From: Microbacterium sp. zg-Y818
GTDB lineage: Bacteria > Actinomycetota > Actinomycetes > Actinomycetales > Microbacteriaceae
Assembly (NCBI RefSeq): GCF_030246905.1
Contig: NZ_CP126741.1
Coordinates: forward strand, 1,178,001-1,242,000
Length of the DNA stretch: 64,000 nt
Reading direction: 5' to 3'
Shown: piece by piece, positions 18,656 through 28,189 of the stretch
Position numbering within the stretch: the stretch's first letter is position 1
Layout: each line of letters begins with the position of its first letter
Notes under the pieces: model-generated
What the model was told of the DNA's origin: nothing
Database searches by the model: none
Seen by the model: only the letters and a program-made list of their open reading frames with translations
Translations under genes and position numbers: made by a program

Positions 18656-19671
18656 CCGCGGACCTCACCCGACCGAGCGGTCCCTTCCGCTACGGCGACC
18701 GCGTGCAGCTGACCGGCCCGAAGGGGCGGCTGCACACCATCACGCTGCGCGAGCGCGGCGAGCTGCACACCCACCACGGCGTCCTGCGCCACGAAGCGCT
18801 CGTGGGCCTGCCCGACGGATCGGTCGTCACCAACAGCGGCGGCCACGAATACCTGGCCCTCCGCCCGCTGCTGCGCGACTTCGTCATGTCGATGCCCCGC
18901 GGAGCGGCCATCGTCTACCCGAAGGATGCCGCGCAGATCCTGGCGCAGGCCGACATCTTCCCCGGCGCCACGGTGGTCGAAGCGGGTGTGGGGTCCGGCG
19001 CGCTGTCGCTGTGGCTGCTGCGGGCCATCGGTCCTGCCGGGCGCCTGGTGTCGTTCGAGCGCCGCGAGGAGTTCGCCGAGGTGGCCCGCGCCAATGTCGA
19101 GACGTTCCTCGGCGGAACGCCGCAGAACTGGGACGTGGTCGTCGGCGACCTCGTCGAGTCCCTGCCTGGCGCCATGGAACCGGCGTCCGTCGACCGCGTC
19201 GTGCTCGACATGCTCGCGCCGTGGGAGTGCATCGACGCCGTGGCTGAGGCACTCACGCCCGGAGGCGTGGTGCTCTGCTACGTCGCCACCGCGACGCAGC
19301 TGAGCCGGGTGGCCGAGTACATCCGCGGCACCGGCCTCTACACCGATCCCGAGGCCAGCGAGACGATGGTGCGCGGCTGGCACGTCGAAGGACTCGCCGT
19401 GCGGCCCGACCATCGCATGGTCGCCCACACCGGGTTCCTCCTCACCGCTCGACGTCTCGCCCCGGGAGCTGTGCCCCCCGATGTGCGCAAGCGGGCGCTG
19501 AAGAAGCCCAGCTATGCCGACGAGGACGTGGAGCTGTGGACCCCGGGCGCCGTGGGCGACCGCCAGATCACCGACAAGAACCTGCGCAAGCGTGTGCGCG
19601 AGGCCCAGCGTGCCGCGGACGGCGCGCGGATCGCTGCGGGGTCGGCGGACCCCGACCCCGCCACCGATTAG
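18652..19671 (+). CDS. trmI: tRNA (adenine-58-N1)-methyltransferase
   Basis: A 339-residue class I SAM methyltransferase that makes m1A58 in the T-loop of tRNA. An N-terminal beta domain (GDRVQLTGPKGR) is followed by the Rossmann fold with VVEAGVGSGALS (motif I), DVVVGDL, and DMLAPWE (motif IV). About 60 lysine/arginine-rich C-terminal residues exceed the core. The same gene (Rv2118c) lies upstream of the proteasome genes in Mycobacterium; here FKBP and pafBC follow directly. Confidence 0.93.
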   Translation: MTADLTRPSGPFRYGDRVQLTGPKGRLHTITLRERGELHTHHGVLRHEALVGLPDGSVVTNSGGHEYLALRPLLRDFVMSMPRGAAIVYPKDAAQILAQADIFPGATVVEAGVGSGALSLWLLRAIGPAGRLVSFERREEFAEVARANVETFLGGTPQNWDVVVGDLVESLPGAMEPASVDRVVLDMLAPWECIDAVAEALTPGGVVLCYVATATQLSRVAEYIRGTGLYTDPEASETMVRGWHVEGLAVRPDHRMVAHTGFLLTARRLAPGAVPPDVRKRALKKPSYADEDVELWTPGAVGDRQITDKNLRKRVREAQRAADGARIAAGSADPDPATD

Positions 19672-19680
19672 GCTGTACCG

Positions 19681-20613
19681 GTGCGCAGGATTCCCGCCAT
19701 CACCGCCGTCATGGGCCTCTCCGCCCTCGCTCTGGTCGGATGCTCATCCGCCGACCCTGCTGCGTCGTGCACGCGCGACGGGGGTGACGCGCAGGTGCTC
19801 GACCTGATCACGATCTCGGGCGACACCATCGGAGTGGCGGCTCCCGTCCACGTCGACGAGACCGTGTACCGCGACATCACCGTCGGCGACGGCCCCGTTG
19901 TGACCTCGGACGCACAGGAAGTCGCGTTCGACGTCACCGTCGTCAACGGCAGCACGGGCGACACGCTGCTGCAGTCGGGAACCCAGGTGGTGCCGGTGTC
20001 GCAGTGGGCCGAGGCCTACGAAGGCATCGCCGAGATGCTGGACTGCGCCACGGAGGGCTCGCTCATCATCGGGGCGGTCGCGCCGGAGGACATGCTGCCT
20101 GAAGCTGCGGCGAGCCTGGGCTTGGCCGAGGATGACACTGCGATCTTCGTCATCGATCTGCAGCAGGTCTACCCCGACCGGGCGGACGGCGAGGATCAGT
20201 ACAACGCGCGCCGGGGCATGCCCACGGTCGTGCTGGCGCCCGACGGCACACCCGGCATCATCGTTCCCGACGCCGAGGCGCCCGACGAACTCGCCGTCGA
20301 GGTGCTCAAGAAGGGCGACGGTGAGGTCGTCACCGGTGACGTCCCCGTCCGGGTCAAGTACACCGGCGTCACCTGGGACGACGGAGAGGTCTTCGACTCC
20401 ACGTGGGAGGCCGGGGCGTCGGCAGTGCTGTCGCTCGATCAGGTGGTGCCCGGCTTCGCCGAGGCGCTGGAGGGTCAGACCGTCGGTTCGCAGATCCTCG
20501 CCGTCATCCCGCCGGACCTGGCATACGGCGACGCGGGGCAGGGGCCGGTCCCGCCCGGGGCCACGCTCGTGTTCGTGATCGACATTCTCGGTCTCGACGA
20601 GGCGGCGGAGTAG
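19681..20613 (+). CDS. FKBP-type peptidyl-prolyl isomerase lipoprotein
   Basis: A 310-residue secreted lipoprotein. The signal peptide ends in the lipobox LVGC, giving a lipidated Cys at about residue 21. The C-terminal domain (about 205-308) is a full FKBP fold with RVKYTGVTWDDGEVFDSTW, VPGFAEALEGQTVGSQ and LAYGDAG. The part at about 55-160 (DITVGDGP ... ATEGSLIIGAVAP) looks like a second, degenerate FKBP unit. GTG start six bases after TAGGCT (19669-19674). Its role is folding of exported proteins. An FKBP gene beside pafBC is common in actinobacteria. Confidence 0.88.
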   Translation: MRRIPAITAVMGLSALALVGCSSADPAASCTRDGGDAQVLDLITISGDTIGVAAPVHVDETVYRDITVGDGPVVTSDAQEVAFDVTVVNGSTGDTLLQSGTQVVPVSQWAEAYEGIAEMLDCATEGSLIIGAVAPEDMLPEAAASLGLAEDDTAIFVIDLQQVYPDRADGEDQYNARRGMPTVVLAPDGTPGIIVPDAEAPDELAVEVLKKGDGEVVTGDVPVRVKYTGVTWDDGEVFDSTWEAGASAVLSLDQVVPGFAEALEGQTVGSQILAVIPPDLAYGDAGQGPVPPGATLVFVIDILGLDEAAE

Positions 20614-20619
20614 CCGGAG

Positions 20620-21624
20620 GTGGCCGCAGCGACGAGCCGCAGCGCACCGGAGGAGCGTCTGGTGAACCTGCTCGTCGCGCTCATGGCGACCGACCAGGGG
20701 CTGACCAAGGACACGATCCTCTCCTCGGTGGCGGGTTACCGGGAGCAGGCGCAGTCGGGTGCGTCGAAGGACGCCCTCGAGAAGATGTTCGAGCGCGACA
20801 AGGAGAGCCTTCGCGGTCTCGGCGTGCCGATCGAGACGATCGGCGACTACGCCGATCCCGACGACCTGCGTGAAGCCCGCTACCGCGTGCCGAACGACGA
20901 GTACGCACTTCCCGAAGACATCTCCTTCACGCCCGCCGAGTTGGCGGTGCTCGCGGTCGCCGGCGGCGTCTGGAGCGAGAGCTCCCTGTCGGCCGAGGCG
21001 CGCAGCGGGCTGCGCAAGATCCGTGCGCTCGGCAACGAGGTCGATGAGCCCATCATCGGCTTCTCGCCCCGGCTGAGCGTGCGGACGCCCGCGTTCGCGC
21101 CGCTGCAGAAGGCGATGGAGCAGGCCAGGGTGGTGTCGTTCCCCTATCTGAAGCCGGGGGAGGAGCGTCCCCGCTCACGCCGCATCCGCCCACTGGCGCT
21201 GGTCGACTACGAAGCGCGCTGGCACGTCTTCGGCTTCGACCTCGACCAGCAGGCCGAGCGCACGTTCCTGCTCTCACGCATCGTCGGCGATGTCGCGATC
21301 ACCCGCGAGGGTTTCGACCCGTCGCTGCGCGACGGTGCGGGGGAGCGGGCGGTGCAGGGACTTCACGACGTCGCCGCCCGTCAGCGGGCGCTGCTCGAGG
21401 TGCACCCCGGAACCGAGGCATCACTGCGGCTGCGCCGCCGCGCACAGCATGCGGAACAGGGCATGCTGGTGCCGTATGTCGACGTGCACGTGCTCGCCGA
21501 CGAGCTGGCCTCGTACGGACCGGAGGTGCGGGTCGTGGAGCCGGCGGCGCTGCGCGAAGAAGTGATCCGCAGACTGCAGGCGACCCTGGCCCTGCACTCC
21601 GACGGCGCGGAGGATGCCACATGA
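20620..21624 (+). CDS. pafB: WYL-domain transcriptional regulator PafB
   Basis: A 334-residue regulator with an N-terminal winged helix-turn-helix (about 1-85), a central WYL domain (about 150-225; VVSFPYLKPGE, RIRPLALVDYEARWHVFGFD) and a C-terminal WCX extension. PafB and PafC form a heterodimer that activates the LexA/RecA-independent DNA damage response in mycobacteria, probably after sensing single-stranded DNA through WYL. Six bases separate it from the FKBP gene, and its stop overlaps the pafC start. Confidence 0.92.
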   Translation: MAAATSRSAPEERLVNLLVALMATDQGLTKDTILSSVAGYREQAQSGASKDALEKMFERDKESLRGLGVPIETIGDYADPDDLREARYRVPNDEYALPEDISFTPAELAVLAVAGGVWSESSLSAEARSGLRKIRALGNEVDEPIIGFSPRLSVRTPAFAPLQKAMEQARVVSFPYLKPGEERPRSRRIRPLALVDYEARWHVFGFDLDQQAERTFLLSRIVGDVAITREGFDPSLRDGAGERAVQGLHDVAARQRALLEVHPGTEASLRLRRRAQHAEQGMLVPYVDVHVLADELASYGPEVRVVEPAALREEVIRRLQATLALHSDGAEDAT

Positions 21625-22580
21625 GCGCGCGGCCCATGCATGCCACCGAGCGGGCCGCCCTGCTGCTGCAGCTCGTGCCGTACCTGATCGGCAAGGGCGA
21701 GGTGTCGGTGGCGGAGGCCGCGGACGAGTTCGAGGTCACGCCCGACCAGATGCGTGAGATGGTGCAGAAGCTGACGGTCATCGGTCGACCCGGCGAGGGT
21801 GGCTTCTGGCAGCTGCCCAACGATCTGTTCGACATCGACTGGGATCTGCTGGACGAGCGCGACCTCATCGTCATCACCAACTCCGTCGGACTCGAGCGCG
21901 CCCCGCGGCTGACCGCGCGCGAGGCTGCGGCACTGCTGGCGGGACTGCAGCTGGCGGCGACCCTTCCCGGAGTGGGTGACAGTGGCACGGTGCAGAACCT
22001 CATCGTCAAGCTCGCCCGCGGGGCAGCCAGCGCCCCCGCCGACGTGATCGTCGCCCCCGGACCCGTCGACGACGTGCGGGTCACGGTCGCCGAGGCGCTG
22101 CGCCGGGGTGTCGCGGTGTCGTTCACCTACCAGGCCCCGGATGCCGCGCCCACCACGCGCACCGTGGACCCAGCCAAGGTGCACATCGCCGACGGTCAGT
22201 GGTACCTGCAGGGGTGGTGCCACATGCGTCAGGGCATGCGCACCTTCCACCTGGAGCGCGTCAGCGACGTCGCGCTCACCGAGATCCCGGTCAGTCACAG
22301 CGGCGAGCCCGTGCCGCAGCTGTTCGAACCGGGCGCCGGGGATGTCCTCGCCCAGGTGCGCTACCCGCGTCAGATCGCGCCACTGCTGGGGGAGTATCTC
22401 AGCGGTGCGCAGATCACCGCGGCCGGCGACCTCGAGACGGCCGCCATGCGGGTCGCCGACGAGCAGAGCCTCAAGCGCGTGGCCGCGCGCCTCGGCGGCG
22501 ACGTCGAGGTGCTCGCGCCCGTCGGCGCGCGCAGGGCGGCGGCTTCGTGGGCTGCCGCGGGTCTGACCCAATACCGATGA
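21621..22580 (+). CDS. pafC: WYL-domain transcriptional regulator PafC
   Basis: A 319-residue partner of PafB with the same three-part design. The N-terminal HTH (about 10-70, with KGEVSVAEAADEFEVT) is followed by a linker, the WYL core (about 155-235; VSFTYQAPDA, KVHIADGQWYLQGWCHMR, RTFHLERVSDV) and the WCX tail. ATGA overlap with pafB supports equal expression of the two chains. Confidence 0.92.
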   Translation: MSARPMHATERAALLLQLVPYLIGKGEVSVAEAADEFEVTPDQMREMVQKLTVIGRPGEGGFWQLPNDLFDIDWDLLDERDLIVITNSVGLERAPRLTAREAAALLAGLQLAATLPGVGDSGTVQNLIVKLARGAASAPADVIVAPGPVDDVRVTVAEALRRGVAVSFTYQAPDAAPTTRTVDPAKVHIADGQWYLQGWCHMRQGMRTFHLERVSDVALTEIPVSHSGEPVPQLFEPGAGDVLAQVRYPRQIAPLLGEYLSGAQITAAGDLETAAMRVADEQSLKRVAARLGGDVEVLAPVGARRAAASWAAAGLTQYR

Positions 22581-22627
22581 GCGCCGTCTAGACTGAGGCG
22601 GTCGTCCGTTACGACGAAAGGACTCTC

Positions 22628-22870
22628 ATGGGTATTCACGGCTGGCAATGGCTGCTGATTCTGGCAATCATCCTGCTGCTGTTCGGCGCAGCGAAGCTTC
22701 CTGCGCTGGCCAAGAGCATGGGGCAGTCCGCGCGCGTGTTCAAGACCGAGATGAAGGCGATGAAGGAAGACGACCAGGCAACGGTCTCCTCCGGCACCAC
22801 CGCTCCCACGGCGGACCCCGCATCGACGTTGGACGCAGACAAGCGCACTGATCCGCCCTCTTCTCGCTGA
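22628..22870 (+). CDS. tatA: Sec-independent translocase subunit TatA
   Basis: An 80-residue Tat pore component. One N-terminal membrane helix (WLLILAIILLLF) is followed by the FG hinge (FGAAKLPALAKSMG), an amphipathic helix and a polar Thr/Asp-rich tail. GAAAGGA precedes the ATG. tatC follows after two bases; no tatB is present here and is expected elsewhere. Confidence 0.95.
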   Translation: MGIHGWQWLLILAIILLLFGAAKLPALAKSMGQSARVFKTEMKAMKEDDQATVSSGTTAPTADPASTLDADKRTDPPSSR

Positions 22871-22872
22871 GC

Positions 22873-23691
22873 GTGGTCATGACCCGGCCGTCGAGGGTCG
22901 CAGGGGACGAGTCTCGGCGTGAGAAGCGGATGTCGCTCGCCGAGCATCTGATCGAGCTCAAGCGCCGCCTGATGATCAGCGCGGTCGCCGTGATCGCGGC
23001 GATGGTCGCGGCGTTCTTCATCACCGAACCGGTGATGCACCTGATCACCGCACCGATCCGCATGCTCGCCGAGGAGCGGGGCGAGCAGGCCGCGGTCGAG
23101 CTGATGTACACCAGCGTCACCGGAGCGTTCGACCTGCGCATGCGCATGGCATTCGCCATCGGGTTCTTGCTGTCGGCGCCGATCTGGATCTGGCAGGTCT
23201 GGGCATACGTGATGCCCGCGATGACCAAGCGCGAGAAGCGCTACACGGTGGGGTTCATCGCCGCCGCGGTCCCGCTCTTCTTCGCCGGGTGTGCGACCGG
23301 GCTTCTGGTCATGCCGAACATCGTCAGGCTTATGGCGGAGTTCCTCACTGCGGGCGCGTCAGCGATGTACGACGCGAACTACTACTACGACTTCGTGTTC
23401 AAGCTGATGCTGTTCGTCGGTGTGGCCTACATCGTGCCGGTCTTCCTCATCGCCTTGAATTTCGCAGGAGTCATCACCGGCAAGGCGATCCTGTCGTCGT
23501 GGCGTGCGGCGGTGCTCGTCAGTGCGATCTTCGCCTCCATCGCGACCCCGCCCGCCGACGTCGCCACGACGTTCCTCATCATGGGGATCCTCCTCGTGCT
23601 GTACTTCGCCGCAGCGGGCCTCGCGCTGCTGCTCGACCGGCGACGAGCGAAGCGCGCCGCCGCCCTGCTGCAGCCGGGACACGCCCTGTGA
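22873..23691 (+). CDS. tatC: Sec-independent translocase subunit TatC
   Basis: A 272-residue membrane protein, receptor for twin-arginine signal peptides. It opens with MSLAEHLIELKRR after a 20-residue charged lead and has six membrane segments, with GFLLSAPIWIWQVWAYVMPA and ASIATPPADVATTFL in the conserved places. Start is either GTG at 22873 or ATG at 22879; the difference is two residues. The stop overlaps the helY start (GTGA). Confidence 0.95.
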   Translation: MVMTRPSRVAGDESRREKRMSLAEHLIELKRRLMISAVAVIAAMVAAFFITEPVMHLITAPIRMLAEERGEQAAVELMYTSVTGAFDLRMRMAFAIGFLLSAPIWIWQVWAYVMPAMTKREKRYTVGFIAAAVPLFFAGCATGLLVMPNIVRLMAEFLTAGASAMYDANYYYDFVFKLMLFVGVAYIVPVFLIALNFAGVITGKAILSSWRAAVLVSAIFASIATPPADVATTFLIMGILLVLYFAAAGLALLLDRRRAKRAAALLQPGHAL

Positions 23692-26174
23692 CCTCTCCCA
23701 GCCCCGCGGAGCGGTTCGCCGCCGCGTCCGAGGCGCGGCGGCATCCGCTGACAGCGGAGTTCGCCGAGCAGCAGCGCTTCACGCTCGATCCCTTCCAGAT
23801 CGCCGGATGCCAGTCGCTCGAGGATGGCCGCAGCGTGCTGGTGGCCGCGCCCACGGGTGCGGGCAAGACGATCGTCGGCGAGTTCGCCGTGCATCTGGCG
23901 ATGCGCGAGCCCGGCGACAAGGCGTTCTACACCACACCGATGAAGGCGCTGTCGAACCAGAAGTTCCGCGAGCTGCAGGAGGTGTACGGCGAGGACGAGG
24001 TCGGCCTTCTCACCGGCGACACCAACATCAACGGCAACGCCCGGGTCGTGGTCATGACGACCGAGGTGCTGCGCAACATGCTCTATGCCGACTCGCCGGC
24101 GCTGCGGGGCCTGCGGTTCGTGGTCATGGACGAGGTGCACTACCTCGCCGACCGGTTCCGCGGCGCGGTGTGGGAAGAGGTCATCATCCACCTGCCGCCC
24201 AGCGTGCGGCTGGTGTCGCTGTCGGCGACCGTCTCCAATGCCGAGGAGTTCGGCGACTGGCTCGACACGGTGCGCGGCGACACCGACGTCATCGTGTCGG
24301 AGACCCGGCCGGTGCCGCTGGAGCAGCACGTGCTCGTGCGCGGCGACCTGCTGCCCCTGTTCGACGACCGCGCCGGCATCGCCACCGCGCAGGTCAATCA
24401 GGAGCTCATGCGCATCCGGTCCGTCAAGGGCCAGACGTTCGAGGAGAACCGTCGTGTGCACGGACACAACAGTGCGCGCCAGGCCGGCTACGAGCCCGGC
24501 CACCGGCGGCCCCAGCGCGGCGGCAGACGACCGGTCAGGCCCGGCAACGTGCAGCGCGTGGAGCGGCTCGACCGCCCCGCCGTCGTACAGCTGCTGCAGC
24601 GGGCGAACCTGCTGCCGGCGATCTTCTTCATCTTCAGCCGCGCCGGCTGCGACGGCGCGGTGCAGCAGGTGCGCCGCTCGGGTCTGCGCCTGACCGACAC
24701 CGATGAGCGCGCCGAGATCCGCCGTCTGGTCGACGAGCGCACCGCGGCGCTCAACGCCGACGATCTGGATGCACTGGGCTTCTGGGAGTGGCGCGAGAAC
24801 CTCGAGCGCGGCATCGCGGCGCACCACGCGGGTCTGCTCCCGGCCTTCAAGGAGGTCGTCGAGGAGCTCTTCCGCCGCAAGCTCGTGAAGGCCGTCTTCG
24901 CCACCGAGACGCTCGCCCTCGGCATCAACATGCCGGCCCGCACGGTCGTGCTCGAGAAGCTCGAGAAGTTCAACGGCGAGGCCCGCGTCGCCATCACCTC
25001 GGGGGAGTACACCCAGCTCACCGGCCGCGCCGGGCGCCGCGGCATCGACGTCGAGGGCCACGCCGTCATCCAGTGGACCGAGGGCCTCGATCCGCAGGCC
25101 GTCGCCGCCCTGGCCTCGCGGCGCACCTATCCGCTGAACTCCAGCTTCCGCCCGACGTACAACATGGCGGTCAACCTCATCGATCGGTTCGGCCGCGCCG
25201 AGGCCCGCAAGATCCTCGAGTCGTCGTTCGCGCAGTTCCAGGCCGACCGGTCGGTGGTCGGTCTCGCGCGCCAGGTGCGCGAGGCCGAGGACTCGCTCGC
25301 CGGCTACCGGCAGGCGCAGACGTGCGAGCGCGGGGACTTCACCGAGTACGCCGCCATCCGTCGCGAGCTCAGCGACCTCGAGAAGCTCAACCGGGCCGAC
25401 CGCACGGCCCCCGCACGTATCCGCAAGCAGCGCCAGCAGGAGATGGAGGCGCTGCGTCGCCGAATGCAGCGCCACCCCTGCCACAGCTGCCCCGACCGCG
25501 AGCACCACGCGCGCTGGGGCGAGCGCTACTGGAAGCTCAAGCGTCGCACCGACAAGCTGCGCAACCAGATCCAGACCCGCACCGGCACCGTCGCGCGGGT
25601 GTTCGACCGCGTCGTCGACGTGCTCACGGAGCTCGACTACGTCGTCGTCGACGAGGAGGGGCGGACCACCCTCACCGCCGCCGGCCGCACGATGCGGCGC
25701 ATCTACGGCGAACGCGACCTGCTCGTGGCTGAGGCCCTGCGCCGTGGCATCTGGAACAACCTGGATGCCGCTTCGCTCGCGGCCCTTGCGTGCTGCCTCG
25801 TCTACGAACCGCGCCGTGATTCCGAGGGGCCCGGAGAGTACGGGCTGCCCCGCGGGGCCTTCCGTACCGCCCTCACCGAGACGCAGCTGCTGTGGGCGCA
25901 GCTGGACGACCTCGAACGCGAACACCACCTGCCGGGCACCGAGTCGGTCGCCACGGGCCTCGCCCAGGCGATGTACACCTGGGCGCGCGGGGGCATGCTC
26001 GACCGCGTGCTGACCGAGGCGGACCTCGCCGCGGGCGACTTCGTGCGCTGGGCAAAGCAGACCATCGACCTGCTCGACCAGCTGTCGCTCGTGGCCGACG
26101 CCCCGGTGGCCACCACAGCGCGTAAGGCGCTCGACGCCGTGCGACGCGGGATCGTCGCCTACAGCGCGGTATGA
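23688..26174 (+). CDS. helY: Ski2/Mtr4-like DEVH-box RNA helicase HelY
   Basis: An 828-residue superfamily II helicase. Motifs are APTGAGKTIVGEFA (I), TTPMKALSNQKF (Ia), MDEVHYLAD (II), SLSATVSNAEEFGDW (III) and QLTGRAGRRGID (VI), followed by a long coiled arch region and a C-terminal helical domain. A small Cys cluster with CHSCPDREHH sits at about residue 600. Relatives of Ski2/Mtr4 act in RNA turnover; the bacterial role is not well known. The order pafB-pafC-tatA-tatC-helY equals that of Mycobacterium. An Arg/Gly-rich insertion of about 35 residues lies between the two RecA domains. Confidence 0.93.
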   Translation: MTSPSPAERFAAASEARRHPLTAEFAEQQRFTLDPFQIAGCQSLEDGRSVLVAAPTGAGKTIVGEFAVHLAMREPGDKAFYTTPMKALSNQKFRELQEVYGEDEVGLLTGDTNINGNARVVVMTTEVLRNMLYADSPALRGLRFVVMDEVHYLADRFRGAVWEEVIIHLPPSVRLVSLSATVSNAEEFGDWLDTVRGDTDVIVSETRPVPLEQHVLVRGDLLPLFDDRAGIATAQVNQELMRIRSVKGQTFEENRRVHGHNSARQAGYEPGHRRPQRGGRRPVRPGNVQRVERLDRPAVVQLLQRANLLPAIFFIFSRAGCDGAVQQVRRSGLRLTDTDERAEIRRLVDERTAALNADDLDALGFWEWRENLERGIAAHHAGLLPAFKEVVEELFRRKLVKAVFATETLALGINMPARTVVLEKLEKFNGEARVAITSGEYTQLTGRAGRRGIDVEGHAVIQWTEGLDPQAVAALASRRTYPLNSSFRPTYNMAVNLIDRFGRAEARKILESSFAQFQADRSVVGLARQVREAEDSLAGYRQAQTCERGDFTEYAAIRRELSDLEKLNRADRTAPARIRKQRQQEMEALRRRMQRHPCHSCPDREHHARWGERYWKLKRRTDKLRNQIQTRTGTVARVFDRVVDVLTELDYVVVDEEGRTTLTAAGRTMRRIYGERDLLVAEALRRGIWNNLDAASLAALACCLVYEPRRDSEGPGEYGLPRGAFRTALTETQLLWAQLDDLEREHHLPGTESVATGLAQAMYTWARGGMLDRVLTEADLAAGDFVRWAKQTIDLLDQLSLVADAPVATTARKALDAVRRGIVAYSAV

Positions 26175-27775
26175 GCGGGGCGCCGGAAAAGCAGAGCACG
26201 GCCGAGCGGCCGCTGCTGCCGCTGTGGCTCGCCCTCGTGGCCGCGCTCGTCGGCGGCCCGGTGCTCGACCTCGCCTTCCCCGACGTGGGATGGTGGCCGC
26301 TCGCGTTCGTCGGTGTCGCGCTCGCCCTCGTGTCGCTCATCGGCCGGTCGGTCTGGGGAGCACTGGCCGTCGGCCTCGTCTTCGGCGTCTCGTTCTACTT
26401 CACGCACATCATCTGGATCACGCGCTACCTGGGGCTGCTGCCCTGGTTCGGCCTCGGAGGGCTGCAGGCCCTCTTCTGGGCACTCGGGTCCATCCCGATC
26501 GCCCTGGCGTACCGATGGATGCCACAGGTGCGCGGCGGCCGGTGGGCGCGTCTGGTGGCCCTTCCTGCGCTCGTGGCGGGCCTGTGGACCGCACGGGAGC
26601 TGATCATGGGCTCTTGGCCCTACACCGGCTTCCCCTGGGGTCGGCTGGGCATGAGCCAGTCCGAGAGTCCGCTCGCCCACATCGCCTCGTGGACGGGCGT
26701 CGCCGGACTCACGTTCCTGATGGTGTTCGCCACCGCGGCCGCCGTGGAATGGGCGCGCCTCGGTGCCTGGCGCGCCTGGCGCACGGCGCTGCCCGCGGCG
26801 GTGGCGGTCGCGGTGCTGCTGCTCACTCCGGCCTTTCCCACCACCCCCGCCGGCACGATGCGCGTGGGCGCTGTGCAGGGAAACGGCCCGGCGGGGTATT
26901 TCGACGAGCGGGAGTCGTACGACGTCTTCCAGTCCCAGCTCGATGCCACCGAGCCGCTCTTGGGCGAGGACCTGGACGTGCTGCTGTGGCCCGAAGGGGG
27001 AATCGACGCCGACCCGCTGCGAAACGAGTCGGTGGCGCGCGTGCTCGACCAGCTCGCCGCGTCGTTGGACGCGCCCCTCATCGTCAACGCCGCCACCCAG
27101 CGCGACGACGCGGTCTACAACACCTCGATGCTGTGGGAGCCGGACGCAGACAACCCCGTCGCGCTCCACGACAAGCGCACTCCGGTGCCTTTCGGGGAGT
27201 ACGTCCCCGACCGGTGGTTCTTCGAGGCGATCGTGCCGGACCTCGTCGGGCTCATCCAGCGCGAGTACACCCCGGGCACGAACCCGCCCGTCTTCGATGT
27301 CGACGGCGTGAACGTGGGTCTGGCGATCTGCTTCGACGTGATCTACGACGACGTGGTGTGGGAGGGGGCGCGCGACGGAGCGGAGGTCTACATGATGCAG
27401 ACCAACAACGCCGACTTCCGCGACACCGACGAGAACCTGCAACAGCTGGCCTTCGCCCGCATGCGTGCGATCGAAACCGGGCGTGCCGTGGTGAACCTCT
27501 CGACCGTGGGCACCAGCCAGGTGATCGCCCCCGACGGCACCGTGATCGACGGGCTTGCTGCCGGCGAAGCCGGTGCGATGGTCACCGACGTTCCGCTGCG
27601 CACCGGATTGACCCCTGCCGTCGTCATCGGCGGCGCCGTGAAGCTCGTGCTGGGCTGGGGGAGTGTGCTGGCTTTCGCCGTGCTCGCCGGGGCCCACCTC
27701 ATGTCGGCGCGACGTCGTGCCGCACAAACGACGAAGCCGGCCCCCGAAGGGACCGGCGTCACCGAATCGGTCTGA
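26171..27775 (+). CDS. lnt: Apolipoprotein N-acyltransferase
   Basis: A 534-residue membrane enzyme that adds the third acyl chain to lipoproteins. About seven membrane helices precede an extracytoplasmic nitrilase domain with the catalytic triad Glu275 (WPEGGID), Lys335 (DKRTPVPFGEY) and Cys387 (AICFDVIYDD). One last membrane segment anchors the C-terminus. In Mycobacterium tuberculosis Lnt is fused to the dolichol-phosphate-mannose synthase Ppm1; here it stands alone. ATGA overlap with helY; the convergent rbpA stop is only two bases away. Confidence 0.93.
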   Translation: MSGAPEKQSTAERPLLPLWLALVAALVGGPVLDLAFPDVGWWPLAFVGVALALVSLIGRSVWGALAVGLVFGVSFYFTHIIWITRYLGLLPWFGLGGLQALFWALGSIPIALAYRWMPQVRGGRWARLVALPALVAGLWTARELIMGSWPYTGFPWGRLGMSQSESPLAHIASWTGVAGLTFLMVFATAAAVEWARLGAWRAWRTALPAAVAVAVLLLTPAFPTTPAGTMRVGAVQGNGPAGYFDERESYDVFQSQLDATEPLLGEDLDVLLWPEGGIDADPLRNESVARVLDQLAASLDAPLIVNAATQRDDAVYNTSMLWEPDADNPVALHDKRTPVPFGEYVPDRWFFEAIVPDLVGLIQREYTPGTNPPVFDVDGVNVGLAICFDVIYDDVVWEGARDGAEVYMMQTNNADFRDTDENLQQLAFARMRAIETGRAVVNLSTVGTSQVIAPDGTVIDGLAAGEAGAMVTDVPLRTGLTPAVVIGGAVKLVLGWGSVLAFAVLAGAHLMSARRRAAQTTKPAPEGTGVTESV

Positions 27776-27777
27776 GC

Positions 27778-28158
27778 TCAGGCGCTCTTCTTCGCCGTGG
27801 CGCTCTGGCCTGCACCGCGCCGCTCACGGATGAACGTGAGCCGATCCTCGAGCAGTTCCTCGAGCTCGGGGATCGTGCGCCGCTCCAGCAGCATGTCCCA
27901 GTGCGTACGCGGCACCTTGTCGCCGCTGTGGTCCACCTCGACGGTCTTGCCGCCGACGCGCAGCACGGCCTCGGCGCCGCACGTGCGGCACTCCCAGGTC
28001 TCGGGCGCTTCGGCATCGACCGCAAAGGGAAGAGTGGACTCACGGCCGCACGTGTTGCACACGTACGTGTGTGTGGTCCGCTCATGAAAAACGACGCCGT
28101 CCTCGCTCTGTAGGCTGGACGCGCCGAGTCGGATGCCGCGCAAACTGCGGTCTGCCAT
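27778..28158 (-). CDS. rbpA: RNA polymerase-binding protein RbpA
   Basis: A 126-residue actinobacterial general transcription factor that binds sigma-2 of the primary sigma factor and steadies open complexes. Visible parts are the N-terminal tail (GIRLGASS), the Zn-ribbon core with CNTC and CRTC pairs (about 35-62), the basic linker (HSGDKVPRTHWDML) and the sigma-interaction helices (IPELEELLEDRL). A sigma-R-like promoter lies just upstream. Lnt and rbpA are neighbours in Mycobacterium too. Confidence 0.97.
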   Translation of the reverse strand: MADRSLRGIRLGASSLQSEDGVVFHERTTHTYVCNTCGRESTLPFAVDAEAPETWECRTCGAEAVLRVGGKTVEVDHSGDKVPRTHWDMLLERRTIPELEELLEDRLTFIRERRGAGQSATAKKSA

Positions 28159-28189
28159 TGTGTGGTCCTCTCGTCGCCTGTTCAGGTAT

